From contig NZ_CP173678.1 in NCBI RefSeq assembly GCF_051903925.1, positions 2,480,001 to 2,544,000 on the forward strand: 64,000 nucleotides of DNA. The letters run 5' to 3'. The DNA comes from G051903925 sp051903925. Lineage in GTDB: Bacteria; Pseudomonadota; Alphaproteobacteria; Zavarziniales; Zavarziniaceae. Made by a program: the position numbers and the translations under genes. The notes beneath the pieces are model-generated. The model was not told the DNA's origin, searched no databases, and saw only the letters and a program-made list of their open reading frames with translations. Every line of letters begins with the position of its first letter. Position 1 is the first letter of the stretch. Shown one piece after another: positions 1 to 9,184 of this stretch.

Positions 1-200
1 AGATTGCCGAACCCGAACACTGCACACATTTCTGCAGCGACGCGCCCCGGGCGGTGGAAACGCGCCGCCGCTTCCTGAAGGAGCAGGAGGGGCGGCCGAT
101 CCTGGTCCTGGGCACTCATTTTGCCGGTCCCACCGCGGGCCACATCGTGGCCGACGGCGACGGCTATCGGCTGGACGTTGCCGCGGAGGCCGTGTCGTGA
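1..200 (+). CDS. MBL-fold metallo-hydrolase, C-terminal fragment (partial at window start)
   Basis: The reading frame open from base 3 gives a 65-residue C-terminus with the signature GTHFAGPTAGHIV, typical of the last strand and helix of MBL-fold hydrolases, where the His is close to the metal site. The metal-binding HxHxDH motif would lie upstream of the window, so the family call rests on the tail only. The TGA stop overlaps the GTG start of the next gene by four bases, suggesting translational coupling with the MmgE/PrpD gene. The substrate cannot be inferred. Confidence 0.6.
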   Translation, partial: IAEPEHCTHFCSDAPRAVETRRRFLKEQEGRPILVLGTHFAGPTAGHIVADGDGYRLDVAAEAVS

Positions 201-1558
201 GTGCCGTCCCCCTGGCGCTCCAGCTTGCGGCCTTCGCCCGCAACCTGGGGGCGGAGGCGCTGCCCGGTGACGTGGTGGCGCGGGCGCAGCACTGCCTGCT
301 CGACTGGATGGGCGTGACGCTTGCCGGCAGCGGCGAGCCGCTAGCCCGTATCCTGCGCGACGAGATCGCGGCCGAGGGCGGTGTGCCCGAGGCAGCCGTG
401 ATCGGGGCGCCCCTGCGCCTGCCCGTGGCCAAGGCAGCGCTTGTCAACGGCACGGCGGGCCACGCCCTCGACTATGACGACGTGATCTCGGCCGCACTGG
501 GCCATCCAACCGTTGCCGTGGCACCCGTCGTCCTGGCCCTTGGTGAGGAATGCCGCGCCTCGGGCGTCGAGGTGGTTGCCGCCTTCGTCGCCGGGGTGGA
601 GGTGATCTGCCGGATGGGCGGCATTGTCGGTGCCGGGCATTACGAGGCGGGCTTTCACGCGACCGGCACGTTGGGCGCCTTTGGCGCCGCTGCTGCGGCC
701 GCGCGTCTGCTGAAGCTGGACGATGACCAGGCGGCGCACGCCTTCGGCATCGTCGCCACCACGGCCAGCGGGCTGAAAAGCATGTTCGGCACGATGTGCA
801 AGCCGCTTCATGCCGGCCATGCGGCCGAAATGGGGCTGCGCGCTGCCCGCCTGGCCGCTCGCGGGTTTACTGCGCGCACGGACGCCATCGAATGCGCCCA
901 GGGCTTCGCCACGACCCACCATGGCCGGGCCGATGCGGCCGATACCGTCGTGGCGGATGGCGTGTTCCACCTGCGCGACGTCCTCTTCAAGTTCCATGCC
1001 TCGTGCTACGGCACCCACGCCGCGATCGAGGCGGCGCGCACGCTGCGCCAGCGCGTGGGACCGGAACTGGCGGTGCAGGCAGACGCGATCCGCATCGCGC
1101 TTCCCGCCGCAGCACTCAAGATGTGCGTGATCCCGGAGCCGCGCACGGGCCTGGAGGCCAAGTTCAGCGTGGGCCATGTCACGGCGGCGGCCCTGCTGGG
1201 CATCGACACCGCGGCCCTGGACACGTTCGCCGATGACGCCGTCGGCGATCCCCGCGTGGCGCTGCTGCGGCGGCGCGTCAGCGTCGTGGCCGAGACGGGA
1301 CAGGACGGGACGGCCCTGGGCGGCCTGGCGGCGACGGTCGACCTTCACCTGCCCGGTGGCCGCGTGGAACGGGCCGGGCATGACGCGGGCATTCCCGAGC
1401 GCGACTTGGCGCAGGAGCAGGCGCGCCTGCACGCCAAGTTCATGAGCCTGGCGACGCCCCTGATCGGCGGCAATGCCGCCGGTGCCGCGGCGGACATGGT
1501 GCTGCACCTGGGCCACGCGCCCAGCCTGGCGCCGCTGATCGCCTCCTGCGCCGCCTGA
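197..1558 (+). CDS. MmgE/PrpD family protein
   Basis: The 453-residue product has the length and motifs of the MmgE/PrpD family, which includes 2-methylcitrate dehydratase and aconitate decarboxylase. Visible are the N-terminal all-helical domain, the conserved HALDYDD at residues 89-95, FHATGTLGAFGAA near 151-163 and the KPLHAGHAAEMG segment near 200. Family members dehydrate or decarboxylate small hydroxy acids or tricarboxylates, but there is no methylcitrate synthase or prpB nearby, so a true prpD role is not supported. The GTG start overlaps the stop of the upstream hydrolase by four bases. The substrate is unknown. Confidence 0.85.
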   Translation: MSAVPLALQLAAFARNLGAEALPGDVVARAQHCLLDWMGVTLAGSGEPLARILRDEIAAEGGVPEAAVIGAPLRLPVAKAALVNGTAGHALDYDDVISAALGHPTVAVAPVVLALGEECRASGVEVVAAFVAGVEVICRMGGIVGAGHYEAGFHATGTLGAFGAAAAAARLLKLDDDQAAHAFGIVATTASGLKSMFGTMCKPLHAGHAAEMGLRAARLAARGFTARTDAIECAQGFATTHHGRADAADTVVADGVFHLRDVLFKFHASCYGTHAAIEAARTLRQRVGPELAVQADAIRIALPAAALKMCVIPEPRTGLEAKFSVGHVTAAALLGIDTAALDTFADDAVGDPRVALLRRRVSVVAETGQDGTALGGLAATVDLHLPGGRVERAGHDAGIPERDLAQEQARLHAKFMSLATPLIGGNAAGAAADMVLHLGHAPSLAPLIASCAA

Positions 1559-1583
1559 GCGGGGCATCCGAGCGGTCTGGGGG

Positions 1584-1611
1584 TTGTCGCGCGGGCGGCG
1601 CTGCCTATACT
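1584..1611 (+). promoter_or_regulatory. putative sigma-70-type promoter of argG
   Basis: TTGTCG at 1584-1589 and TATACT at 1606-1611 are separated by 16 bases. The -10 lies about 60 bases before the argG ATG. This is the clearest -35/-10 pair I noticed in the GC-rich intergenic sequence and fits independent transcription of argG. Confidence 0.5.
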
Positions 1612-1673
1612 GCGCCGCTTCCCGGGCAGCGCGTTCGAACGGCGCCCGCATTTCTGAAGACAGGCGAGGGCAC

Positions 1674-2882
1674 ATGGCCGGCGAGGTCAAGCGCGTGGTG
1701 CTGGCCTATTCAGGCGGACTGGATACGTCGGTCATCCTGAAATGGCTCAAGGTCACCTATGGCTGCGAGGTGGTCACCTATACGGCGGACCTGGGCCAGG
1801 GCGAGGAACTGGAGCCCGCGCGCCGCAAGGCCGAGATGATGGGCGCCAGCGAGATCGTGATCGACGACGTGCGCGAGGAATTCGTGCGCGACTTCGTCTT
1901 CCCGATGTTCCGCGCCAATGCGCTGTACGAGGGCTGCTACCTGCTCGGCACCTCGATCGCGCGGCCGCTGATCGCCAAGCGGCAGATCGAGGTCGCGCGC
2001 CAGTTCGGTGCCGACGCGGTCGCCCACGGCTCGACCGGCAAGGGCAATGACCAGGTCCGTTTCGAGCTGAGCTACTACGCGCTCGAACCCGGCATCAAGG
2101 TGATCGCGCCCTGGCGCGAATGGGACCTCGGCTCGCGCACGCGGCTGATCGCGTTCGCCGAAGAGCACCAGATCCCCATCGCCAAGGACAAGCGGGGCGA
2201 GGCGCCGTTCTCGATTGACGCCAACCTGCTGCACAGCTCGGCCGAGGGCAAGGTGCTGGAGGATCCCTGGGAAGAGCCGCCGGAATACGTTTACAGCCGC
2301 AGCGTCTCGCCCGAGGCGGCACCCGACCGCCCGACCTATGTCGAGATCGAGTTCGAGGAGGGCGATGCTGTCGCCGTCGACGGCGAGCGCTTGAGCCCGG
2401 CCAGCCTGCTGGCCCGGCTCAACGACCTGGGCGGGGCCAATGGCGTCGGCCGGCTGGACCTGGTCGAGAACCGCTTCGTCGGCATGAAGTCGCGTGGCGC
2501 GTACGAGACGCCGGGCGGGACGATCCTCTACTGGGCGCATCGCGGCATCGAATCGATCACGCTGGACCGCGGGGCGATGCACCTGAAGGACGAGCTGGCG
2601 CCGCGCTATGCCGAGCTGATCTACAACGGCTTCTGGTTCTCGCCAGAGCGCCGGATGCTCCAGGCCGCGATCGACGAAAGCCAGAAGAACGTCACCGGCA
2701 CCGTGCGCCTCAAGCTCTACAAGGGCTCGGTCACGGTGGCGGGGCGCAAGAGCCCCAAGTCGCTCTACAGCCAGGCCCATGTGACGTTCGAGGAAGACAC
2801 CGTCTATGACCAGCGCGACGCGTCCGGCTTCATCAAGCTGAACGCCCTGCGCCTGCGCCTGCTGAACCGTCAGCAGGGCTGA
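1674..2882 (+). CDS. argG: argininosuccinate synthase
   Basis: This cytosolic enzyme joins citrulline and aspartate with ATP to give argininosuccinate, the penultimate step of arginine synthesis. The 402-residue length is typical. The N-terminal ATP pyrophosphatase P-loop SGGLDTS is at residues 13-19, and the citrulline/aspartate-binding segments YEGCYLLGTSIARP and HGSTGKGNDQVRFE follow in order. The frame is open upstream, but the ATG at 1674 starts at the family's normal N-terminus, just after a GGCGAGGG stretch. It has its own apparent promoter and a stem-loop after the stop. Confidence 0.97.
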   Translation: MAGEVKRVVLAYSGGLDTSVILKWLKVTYGCEVVTYTADLGQGEELEPARRKAEMMGASEIVIDDVREEFVRDFVFPMFRANALYEGCYLLGTSIARPLIAKRQIEVARQFGADAVAHGSTGKGNDQVRFELSYYALEPGIKVIAPWREWDLGSRTRLIAFAEEHQIPIAKDKRGEAPFSIDANLLHSSAEGKVLEDPWEEPPEYVYSRSVSPEAAPDRPTYVEIEFEEGDAVAVDGERLSPASLLARLNDLGGANGVGRLDLVENRFVGMKSRGAYETPGGTILYWAHRGIESITLDRGAMHLKDELAPRYAELIYNGFWFSPERRMLQAAIDESQKNVTGTVRLKLYKGSVTVAGRKSPKSLYSQAHVTFEEDTVYDQRDASGFIKLNALRLRLLNRQQG

Positions 2883-2892
2883 CGAAGCGGCT

Positions 2893-2924
2893 GCGGTCGC
2901 GGGCGCATGGCCGTCCGCGACCGC
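2893..2924 (+). terminator. stem-loop after argG
   Basis: GCGGTCGCGG at 2893-2902 pairs perfectly with CCGCGACCGC at 2915-2924 across a 12-base loop, 11 bases past the argG stop. There is no T-run, so it could be an RNA-stabilising hairpin rather than an intrinsic terminator. Confidence 0.4.
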
Positions 2925-2932
2925 GGTGCCCC

Positions 2933-3907
2933 TTGGCCCCCGGCGGTGGTCACAGTAGGTTACCGCCTGGGACAGAAGCGGGGGCAGCCATCCCAAACGA
3001 ACACTTCGCGCAACCGGCGGGCAGCGCCATCGGACCGTTCCAGGCGGCGGCGCCGGGCACGCTGGCCGATCGCTACCTGGACCTGCTGAAGCGCACGCTG
3101 ACCGACTCGCTGTGGCTGGACCGGCCGCTGGCCAATGCGTCGCCCTATGACTACAGCCGCGACAAGAAGGCCTGGCGGCGCGGTCTGGTCCGGCTTGCCG
3201 CGCGCCTGCTGCGGACGCGCGGGATCGAGCTGGTCAAGGACTACAATCCCGGCGACCTCGCGGCACGCCAGGCCCGCCGCGCGGTTGGCCAGGACTGGCC
3301 GGCGCGCGGCGATTCCATGATCGGCTGGGCCCGGCTGGACAACCTGAGGATGGCCATCGAGACCGTCCTGGCCGAGGGCATTCCCGGCCACCTGATCGAG
3401 ACGGGCGTCTGGCGCGGCGGTGCCTGCATCTTCATGCGGGGCGTGCTGCAGGCCTATGGCGTGAGCGACCGCGAGGTGTGGCTTGCCGACTCGTTCGAAG
3501 GCCTGCCGCCGCCGGAAGTGGGCGGCGCCGCGGCCGACCGGGGCGACCGCCACCACGAGATGGATGCGCTGCGCGTCGGGCTGGAGGAGGTGCAGGCGAA
3601 TTTCCGGCGCTATGGGCTGCTGGACGATCGGGTGCGCTTCCTGAAGGGCTGGTTCGAGGACACGCTGGCCTCGGCCCCCATCGACCGCCTGGCGGTGCTG
3701 CGCCTGGACGGCGACATGTATTCGTCCACGATGACGGCGCTCCATGCGCTTTATGACCGCGTTTCGCCCGGCGGCTTCGTCATCGTCGACGACTATGGCG
3801 CGGTCAAGGGCTGTGCCCAGGCGATCACCGACTTCCGAGCGGGCCGGGACATCACCGCGCCGCTGGTCCCGATCGACTGGGCCGGCGTCTACTGGCGCAA
3901 GGCCTGA
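2933..3907 (+). CDS. TylF/MycF-family O-methyltransferase
   Basis: The central and C-terminal region matches the macrocin O-methyltransferase (TylF) family: a SAM-binding segment LIETGVWRGGACIFMRG, then LADSFEGLPPP, LRLDGDMYSST with the acidic metal-binding residues, and GGFVIVDDYGAVKGC. Family members methylate sugar hydroxyls, often in glycosylated metabolites or surface polysaccharide, and need Mg2+. The start is uncertain. The frame opens with TTG at 2933 and no in-frame ATG precedes the conserved domain, so the N-terminal 40-50 residues may not be translated. The following methyltransferase begins 14 bases later, so the two are probably co-transcribed. Confidence 0.85.
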   Translation: MAPGGGHSRLPPGTEAGAAIPNEHFAQPAGSAIGPFQAAAPGTLADRYLDLLKRTLTDSLWLDRPLANASPYDYSRDKKAWRRGLVRLAARLLRTRGIELVKDYNPGDLAARQARRAVGQDWPARGDSMIGWARLDNLRMAIETVLAEGIPGHLIETGVWRGGACIFMRGVLQAYGVSDREVWLADSFEGLPPPEVGGAAADRGDRHHEMDALRVGLEEVQANFRRYGLLDDRVRFLKGWFEDTLASAPIDRLAVLRLDGDMYSSTMTALHALYDRVSPGGFVIVDDYGAVKGCAQAITDFRAGRDITAPLVPIDWAGVYWRKA

Positions 3908-3921
3908 ACGGACCCACGGCG

Positions 3922-4734
3922 ATGGTCCTGCCCCCGACTCATGAGGCCAACCGGCGCCATTGGGACGAGATCACGCCGATCCACGTCGCCAGCCGCTTCT
4001 ATGACGTCGACGCCTTCCTGGCCGGGCGCGACAGCCTGGGGCCGATCGAGCATGCCGGCATGGGGCCGGTGGGCGGCCTGAGCATCCTGCACCTGCAGTG
4101 TCATTTCGGGCTGGACACGCTGAGCTGGGCGCGGGCCGGGGCCGCGCGCGTGCTGGGCGTCGACATCTCGGCCGTGGCCGTGGCCGAGGCGCAGTCCCTG
4201 GCCCGTCGCGCCGGCCTGTTCGACCGCGCCGACTTCGTCATTGCCGACGTGACGCGCCTCAACCTCGGCACCCGGTTCGACCGGGTCTTTGCCTCGCACG
4301 GGGCGCTGATCTGGCTCTCCGACCTGGAGGCCTGGGCCGGTACGGTCGCCCGCCACCTGAAGCCGGGCGGCTTCCTTTACCTGCTGGAGGGCCACCCGGT
4401 GGGTACCCTGCTGGAACTGTCGGCACAGGGCGGCCTGGTCCTGCCATTCGATTATTTCCACGCCGAGCCGATCGCCGACCGCGCGGCCGACTATGCCGAG
4501 CCCAGCTACACGCCCAGCCACGCGGCGCAGATCCACCTGTGGACGACGGCCGAACTGGTGCAGGCCCTGCTGAAGGCGGGCCTGACCATCGTGGGCTTCG
4601 AGGAATACCCGCAATGCGCCTGGCCGGCATGGTCGGACATGGTGGCGACGGCCGACGGCTATTATTTCGAGCGCCCGCCCGGCCAGCCCACCATGCCCAT
4701 GATGCTGGGCATCAAGGCCGTCCAGCCGGGCTGA
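3922..4734 (+). CDS. class I SAM-dependent methyltransferase
   Basis: This is a 270-residue protein with a Rossmann-type methyltransferase core. Motif I is the variant LHLQCHFGLDTLSWA, followed by VLGVDISAVAVAEA, where Asp binds the SAM ribose, and by a motif IV-like FDRVFASHGALIWL. The LQCHFGLDTL variant is shared by a large subfamily of uncharacterised bacterial methyltransferases, so no substrate can be named. The C-terminal half is rich in Trp and Tyr and probably forms the acceptor pocket. It lies directly behind the TylF-like gene. Confidence 0.85.
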   Translation: MVLPPTHEANRRHWDEITPIHVASRFYDVDAFLAGRDSLGPIEHAGMGPVGGLSILHLQCHFGLDTLSWARAGAARVLGVDISAVAVAEAQSLARRAGLFDRADFVIADVTRLNLGTRFDRVFASHGALIWLSDLEAWAGTVARHLKPGGFLYLLEGHPVGTLLELSAQGGLVLPFDYFHAEPIADRAADYAEPSYTPSHAAQIHLWTTAELVQALLKAGLTIVGFEEYPQCAWPAWSDMVATADGYYFERPPGQPTMPMMLGIKAVQPG

Positions 4735-4783
4735 GGCCTTGAATCGCGTGTCGGGCGACGAAAGCGCGCGGCCGTCGATGGAC

Positions 4784-4799
4784 CGGGACGCGCGTCCCG
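4784..4799. repeat. 16-base perfect palindrome CGGGACGCGCGTCCCG
   Basis: This perfect palindrome sits midway between the methyltransferase stop and the MMPL transporter start. It could be an operator for the transporter gene or a stem after the methyltransferase. No T-run follows. Confidence 0.3.
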
Positions 4800-4874
4800 C
4801 TTAAGCTGCAACCAGAGGAAACCGCGCCTGCATGCCGGAATCGGCGGCGGGTGCGTCAGGGGGGATCGCATCGC

Positions 4875-7808
4875 ATGCAGGCGGTAGAGAATTTCGTGTT
4901 CCGATTCAGGGCCGTCATCCTGGCCCTGCTGTTCGGAATCACGATCGTGGCGTTCTGGTCGGCCTCGCATCTGCGCCTGGATGCCGGCTTCACCAAGCAG
5001 CTGCCGATCGGCCATGACTATATCGACACGTTCCTTCAGTATCAGGACCAGTTCGCGGGGGCGAACCGGGTCCTGGTGGTACTGGAGGCCAAGAACGGCA
5101 ACATCTTCACCACGGACTATCTGAAGACGCTGAAGGCGGCGACCGACGATCTGTTCTTCATTCCGGGTGTTGCGCGCGGCACGGTGACCTCCCTCTGGAC
5201 CGCGAATACCCGTTTCTTCGAGATCACGGAGGAAGGCATCCGTGCCGGCGACGTGATCCCCGCCGACTTCCGCCTGGACGAGGCGGGGCTGGAACTGGCG
5301 CGGACCAACGTGCTGAAGGCGGGCCTGGTCGGGCGCCTGGTTGCGAACGACTTCTCCGCCTCGATGATGACGGCCGAGCTTCAGGACATCGACCCGCAGA
5401 CCCGCCAGCGCCTCGACTATTTCAAGGTCGCGGAGCAGCTCGAGGCGAACCTGCGCGACAAGTACGAGAGCGAGAACGTCACCGTCCGCATCATCGGCTT
5501 TGCCAAGCTGATGGGCGACATCGCGGACGGCGCGCGTGGCGTCGTGATGTTCTTCGCGCTGGCCTTCGTCCTGACCGTCTTCATGCTGTGGCTGTATTGC
5601 CGGTCCTGGCTGCTGACGCTGGTCACGCTGACGGCGTCGCTGTGTTCGCTGGGCTGGCAGTTCGGACTGCTGCACGTGCTGGGCTTTGGCCTGGATCCGC
5701 TGGCGATCCTCGTGCCGTTCCTGGTCTTCGCCATTGGCGTCAGCCACGGCGTCCAACAGGTCAACATGATCAGCGCCGAGATTGCCGGCGGCAAGACCAA
5801 GGAACAGGCTGCGCGCGATACCTTCACCTTCCTGTTCCTGCCAGGCTCCATCGCGCTGCTGACGACGTTCGCGGGCTTTGCGACGCTGTACATCATTCCG
5901 ATCGGGATGATCCAGGAACTGGCGATTACCGCCTCGATCGGTGTCGCGCTGAAGGTTGTCTCGAACCTTCTGATGTTGCCGCTGCTGGTCTCCTACATTG
6001 CGCCGACCGGCGAATATGCGCGTCGTGTGCGCGAGGCCATGGCATCGCGCGAGAAGTACTGGCCCTATATCGCCCAGATCGCCAAACCGCGGCCGGCCTT
6101 CATCATGGTGACCGGGTGCCTGATCCTGGGCATTGTCGGTACGCTGGTCAGCCGCAACCTGCAGATCGGCGACGTGGACGACGGCGCGGCGGAACTGCGC
6201 CCCGACAGCCGCTACAACATCGACGCCAAGTTCATCGTCGAGCATTTCAACGTGGGCGTCGACCTGCTGACGGTGGTGGTCGAGACGCCGCAGGATGCCT
6301 GCGTCGACTACACGATCATGCGCACGCTGGACCAGTTCCAGTGGACCATGGCCAATGTGGAGGGCGTGCAGTCGGCCATCGGCCTGCCCTTCCTGGGCAA
6401 GCAGGTCGGCACCCTGTGGCGCGAGGGCAACCTGAAATGGCGGGCCCTGCCGCGCAATTCGGACGTCATCTCGCAGTACATCCAGCCGATCGGCTCATCC
6501 ACCAACACGCTGAACCCGCAGTGTTCGGTCATGCCGCTGCTGCTGTTCACGCGGGATCACCGGGCCGAGACGATCAATCGCGTGATCGATGCGGTCGAGG
6601 AGTTCCGGACCGAGCGTGGCCTGCACAAGTCGCTGGCCGACCTGGTCGCGGCCATGCCCGACACGACGGCCGCCGACAAGCAGGTCGTCATGCACTATGC
6701 CCGGCAGGCCATGGTCCTGGTCGCCGTGCAGGAGTTCCAGGCCGGCAATCGCGAGGCACTGGAGCGCTTTGGCCTGCCGTCGGGCTGGCTGTCGGCCGAA
6801 CTGAAGGAGGCGATGCAGAAGGCGCCGGCCGACCGCCCGCCGCTGGACACCGCGATCGAATACCTGGACGGGATCAGCAAGGCGGCGGGCAGCGACACGA
6901 TCCAGCCCCAGCTCTGGCAGAACATCCTGCCGTTCACCCGGACCCAGACCGAGAACCTGCCCGAGGATGTGGCCGCCGACATCGCCAAGGTCACCGGTGC
7001 CTCGGACGTGGCCAAGCGGGCCCACATCGCCAGCCTGGTGCGTGACTATTTCCGGGCCGTCCGGCCAAGCATCGAGGAGGGCGATCGCAGCTTCGTCAAC
7101 GTCCACCCGCTGAATGCGGCCCTGGCCTATTTCGGGGAGCTGCGCGACGCGCCGCCTGCCGTAACCAAGGCTGCCGAGTACCTGAATCTGCCCTCGACCA
7201 AGCAGGAGGCGATTGTGGTGCGCCTGGCGTCGGGCAATGTCGGCGTCATGGCGGCCACCAACCAGGTTGTGAAGGCATCCGAGCTGCCGATGCTGCTTTA
7301 TGTCTACGGCGTGGTGATTGCCCTGGTCCTGATGACCTACCGGGAATGGCGCGGGTCGCTGTGCTGCGTGCTGCCGCTGATCCTCTCCACGATCATCGGC
7401 AACATGTTCCTGACCTTGATGGGCATCGGGCTGAAGGTCGCGACGCTGCCCGTGCTGGCCATTGCGGTTGGCATCGGCGTCGACTACGGCATCTATGAGT
7501 ACAACCGCATCCAGCGCTACATGCGGGCGGGCAAGAACCCTTACGAGGCCTATCTGCAGTGCCTGCAGGACGTGGGCTCCGCCACCATGTTCACGGGCTT
7601 CACCCTGGCGGTGGGCGTCTCGACCTGGAGCTTCTCGGCGCTCAAGTTCCAGGCGGACATGGGCATGCTGCTGACCTTCATGTTCCTGGTGAACATGATC
7701 GGCGCAGTGACACTGTTGCCGGCCCTGATCGGCGTGATCGAGTACCTGTTGCCGGGCAAGCGCAAGCCGCTCTCGCCGGAGGAGGCCGCGATCATCCGCA
7801 TGCATTGA
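4875..7808 (+). CDS. MMPL/RND superfamily transporter
   Basis: This is a 977-residue inner-membrane protein with the architecture of RND/MMPL exporters (COG1033 type). It has an N-terminal membrane helix (AVILALLFGITIVAFW), a large periplasmic loop, and a bundle of helices at about 220-390. A second copy of helix-loop-bundle ends near residue 970 with membrane segments around LLYVYGVVIALVLM and LPVLAIAVGIGVDYG. Relatives move lipids, sterols or hopanoids using proton motive force. The ATG at 4875 follows a strong AGGGGGGA site, and a GTG 24 bases upstream is less likely. It is convergent with an acyl-CoA dehydrogenase operon. No membrane-fusion or outer-membrane partner is adjacent, so the cargo is unknown. 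Confidence 0.9.
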   Translation: MQAVENFVFRFRAVILALLFGITIVAFWSASHLRLDAGFTKQLPIGHDYIDTFLQYQDQFAGANRVLVVLEAKNGNIFTTDYLKTLKAATDDLFFIPGVARGTVTSLWTANTRFFEITEEGIRAGDVIPADFRLDEAGLELARTNVLKAGLVGRLVANDFSASMMTAELQDIDPQTRQRLDYFKVAEQLEANLRDKYESENVTVRIIGFAKLMGDIADGARGVVMFFALAFVLTVFMLWLYCRSWLLTLVTLTASLCSLGWQFGLLHVLGFGLDPLAILVPFLVFAIGVSHGVQQVNMISAEIAGGKTKEQAARDTFTFLFLPGSIALLTTFAGFATLYIIPIGMIQELAITASIGVALKVVSNLLMLPLLVSYIAPTGEYARRVREAMASREKYWPYIAQIAKPRPAFIMVTGCLILGIVGTLVSRNLQIGDVDDGAAELRPDSRYNIDAKFIVEHFNVGVDLLTVVVETPQDACVDYTIMRTLDQFQWTMANVEGVQSAIGLPFLGKQVGTLWREGNLKWRALPRNSDVISQYIQPIGSSTNTLNPQCSVMPLLLFTRDHRAETINRVIDAVEEFRTERGLHKSLADLVAAMPDTTAADKQVVMHYARQAMVLVAVQEFQAGNREALERFGLPSGWLSAELKEAMQKAPADRPPLDTAIEYLDGISKAAGSDTIQPQLWQNILPFTRTQTENLPEDVAADIAKVTGASDVAKRAHIASLVRDYFRAVRPSIEEGDRSFVNVHPLNAALAYFGELRDAPPAVTKAAEYLNLPSTKQEAIVVRLASGNVGVMAATNQVVKASELPMLLYVYGVVIALVLMTYREWRGSLCCVLPLILSTIIGNMFLTLMGIGLKVATLPVLAIAVGIGVDYGIYEYNRIQRYMRAGKNPYEAYLQCLQDVGSATMFTGFTLAVGVSTWSFSALKFQADMGMLLTFMFLVNMIGAVTLLPALIGVIEYLLPGKRKPLSPEEAAIIRMH

Positions 7809-7816
7809 GGCCATCT

Positions 7817-7844
7817 CCCTCCCCCGCGCTCGCGCGGGGGAGGG
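7817..7844. repeat. family B palindromic repeat (single unit)
   Basis: CCCTCCCCCGCG at 7817-7828 is complementary to CGCGGGGGAGGG at 7833-7844 around a 4-base loop. The same CCCTCCCCC/GGGGGAGGG core recurs at about 11.8, 28.7 and 62.8 kb. Here it lies directly behind the MMPL stop codon. Confidence 0.7.
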
Positions 7845-7860
7845 GATCGAACGCAACAAA

Positions 7861-7890
7861 AAAGGCCCCGGACCTGCGTCCGGGGCCTTT
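7861..7890. terminator. bidirectional intrinsic terminator
   Basis: AAAGGCCCCGGAC at 7861-7873 pairs with GTCCGGGGCCTTT at 7878-7890 around CTGC. A-rich sequence lies to the left and T-rich sequence to the right, so it can end transcripts of both the MMPL gene and the convergent acyl-CoA dehydrogenase gene. Confidence 0.9.
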
Positions 7891-7910
7891 CTCTTTGGGG
7901 TGCTGCCCGA

Positions 7911-9155
7911 TCAGCCGCGGCCGGTCGGGATCTTGTTGAACGGCAGGTCCTTGTCGGCCCGCATGTCGGCGGGCAGGCCCAGGACGCGCTCGGCGATGAT
8001 GTTGCGCAGGATCTCGTCCGTGCCACCCTCGATGCGGGTCGCGGGCGAGCGCAGCAGCATCGCCTGGAAGCGGGCGTTTGCCGCTGCCAGCTTGGGGTCG
8101 ACCAGGGCGCCGGCATGGTCCTGCAGGTCGATCGCATAGGTCGCGATGTCCTGCATCAGGGCGCCGGCGACCAGCTTGCCGATCGAGGCCTCGGGCCCCG
8201 GCGTCTCGCCACGGGACAGGGCGGAGATCATGCGTGCGGCCGTGTACTTCAGGCCGTTCGTCTTGACGTGCCAGTCGGCCAGGTTGTTGCGCACCGCCTT
8301 GTCGCGGATCGCGGGGCCGTCCTCCAGCTCCAGCTCGCGGGCCAGCTCGAACATCTCCGGGAAGCCGGTCGGCATCGTGCCGCCGATCGCCAGGCGCTCG
8401 TTCATCAGCGTGGTCAGCGACACCTTCCAGCCTTCGCCCACCTTGCCCAGGCGCTGGCTGTCGGGAATGCGCACGTTGTCGAAGAAGACCTCGTTGAAGC
8501 CGGACTGGCCGTTGACCTGCTTGATCGGCTTGATGGTGACTCCAGGCGTCTTCATCGAGAGGAAGAAGAAGGTCAGGCCCTGGTGCTTGGGCACATTCGG
8601 GTCGCTGCGGGTGACCAGGATGCCGTAGTCCGAATAGTGCGCGCCGGACGTCCAGATCTTCTGCCCGTTGATGACCCAGTCGTCGCCATCACGCTCCGCG
8701 CGCGTGCGCAGGCCGGCCAGGTCGGACCCGCCAGCGGGCTCCGAGAACAGCTGGCACCAGACCTCCTCACCCCGGGCCAGGGGGGGAAGGTAGCGGCGCT
8801 TCTGCTCCTCGGTGGCATAGGCCATCATGGTGGGGCCGCACATGCCCTGGCCGATGATGAAGGTGCCGCCCAGCGTCGAGTAGACGCCTTCCTCCTGCTG
8901 CCAGATCACCCGCTCGATCGGGGTGGCGCCACGGCCGCCATATTCCTTGGGCCAGTGCAGGCAGGCCCAGCCGGCGTCGGCCTTCTTGGCCTGCCAGTCC
9001 TTCGCCGCCTGCATCACGTCGATCCCTTCCAGGTCGACATGGCCGAAGCCCGCTTTCTTCAGGGCCGGCTCCAGGTGCTTGGGCGCATTGGCGTCGATCC
9101 AGGCGCGGACTTCCGCACGGAAGGCTGCTTCCTGGGGGGTATCCTCGAAATTCAT
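7911..9155 (-). CDS. acyl-CoA dehydrogenase, large subunit type (pair 1)
   Basis: This 414-residue protein has the acyl-CoA dehydrogenase fold: N-terminal helices, the middle FAD/substrate strand domain (CQLFSEPAGGSDLAGL, WVINGQKIWTSGAHYSDY) and a C-terminal helical domain. It ends with an EGGTDEI motif near residue 376, equivalent to the YEGT region that carries or flanks the catalytic Glu. Such enzymes oxidise acyl-CoA to 2-enoyl-CoA with FAD and pass electrons to ETF. It follows a smaller dehydrogenase gene by 29 bases. The pairing of one subunit with this motif and one without resembles heteromeric alpha2beta2 dehydrogenases known from steroid side-chain degradation. The true substrate is unknown. 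Confidence 0.92.
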   Translation of the reverse strand: MNFEDTPQEAAFRAEVRAWIDANAPKHLEPALKKAGFGHVDLEGIDVMQAAKDWQAKKADAGWACLHWPKEYGGRGATPIERVIWQQEEGVYSTLGGTFIIGQGMCGPTMMAYATEEQKRRYLPPLARGEEVWCQLFSEPAGGSDLAGLRTRAERDGDDWVINGQKIWTSGAHYSDYGILVTRSDPNVPKHQGLTFFFLSMKTPGVTIKPIKQVNGQSGFNEVFFDNVRIPDSQRLGKVGEGWKVSLTTLMNERLAIGGTMPTGFPEMFELARELELEDGPAIRDKAVRNNLADWHVKTNGLKYTAARMISALSRGETPGPEASIGKLVAGALMQDIATYAIDLQDHAGALVDPKLAAANARFQAMLLRSPATRIEGGTDEILRNIIAERVLGLPADMRADKDLPFNKIPTGRG

Positions 9156-9184
9156 GGAAGTTTCCTTTGTCCGTTGCGTTGCGA

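Noticed and set aside
197..1558. 2-methylcitrate dehydratase prpD
   Set aside because: The family is right, but prpB, prpC and prpR are absent nearby, so the specific enzyme name is not supported.
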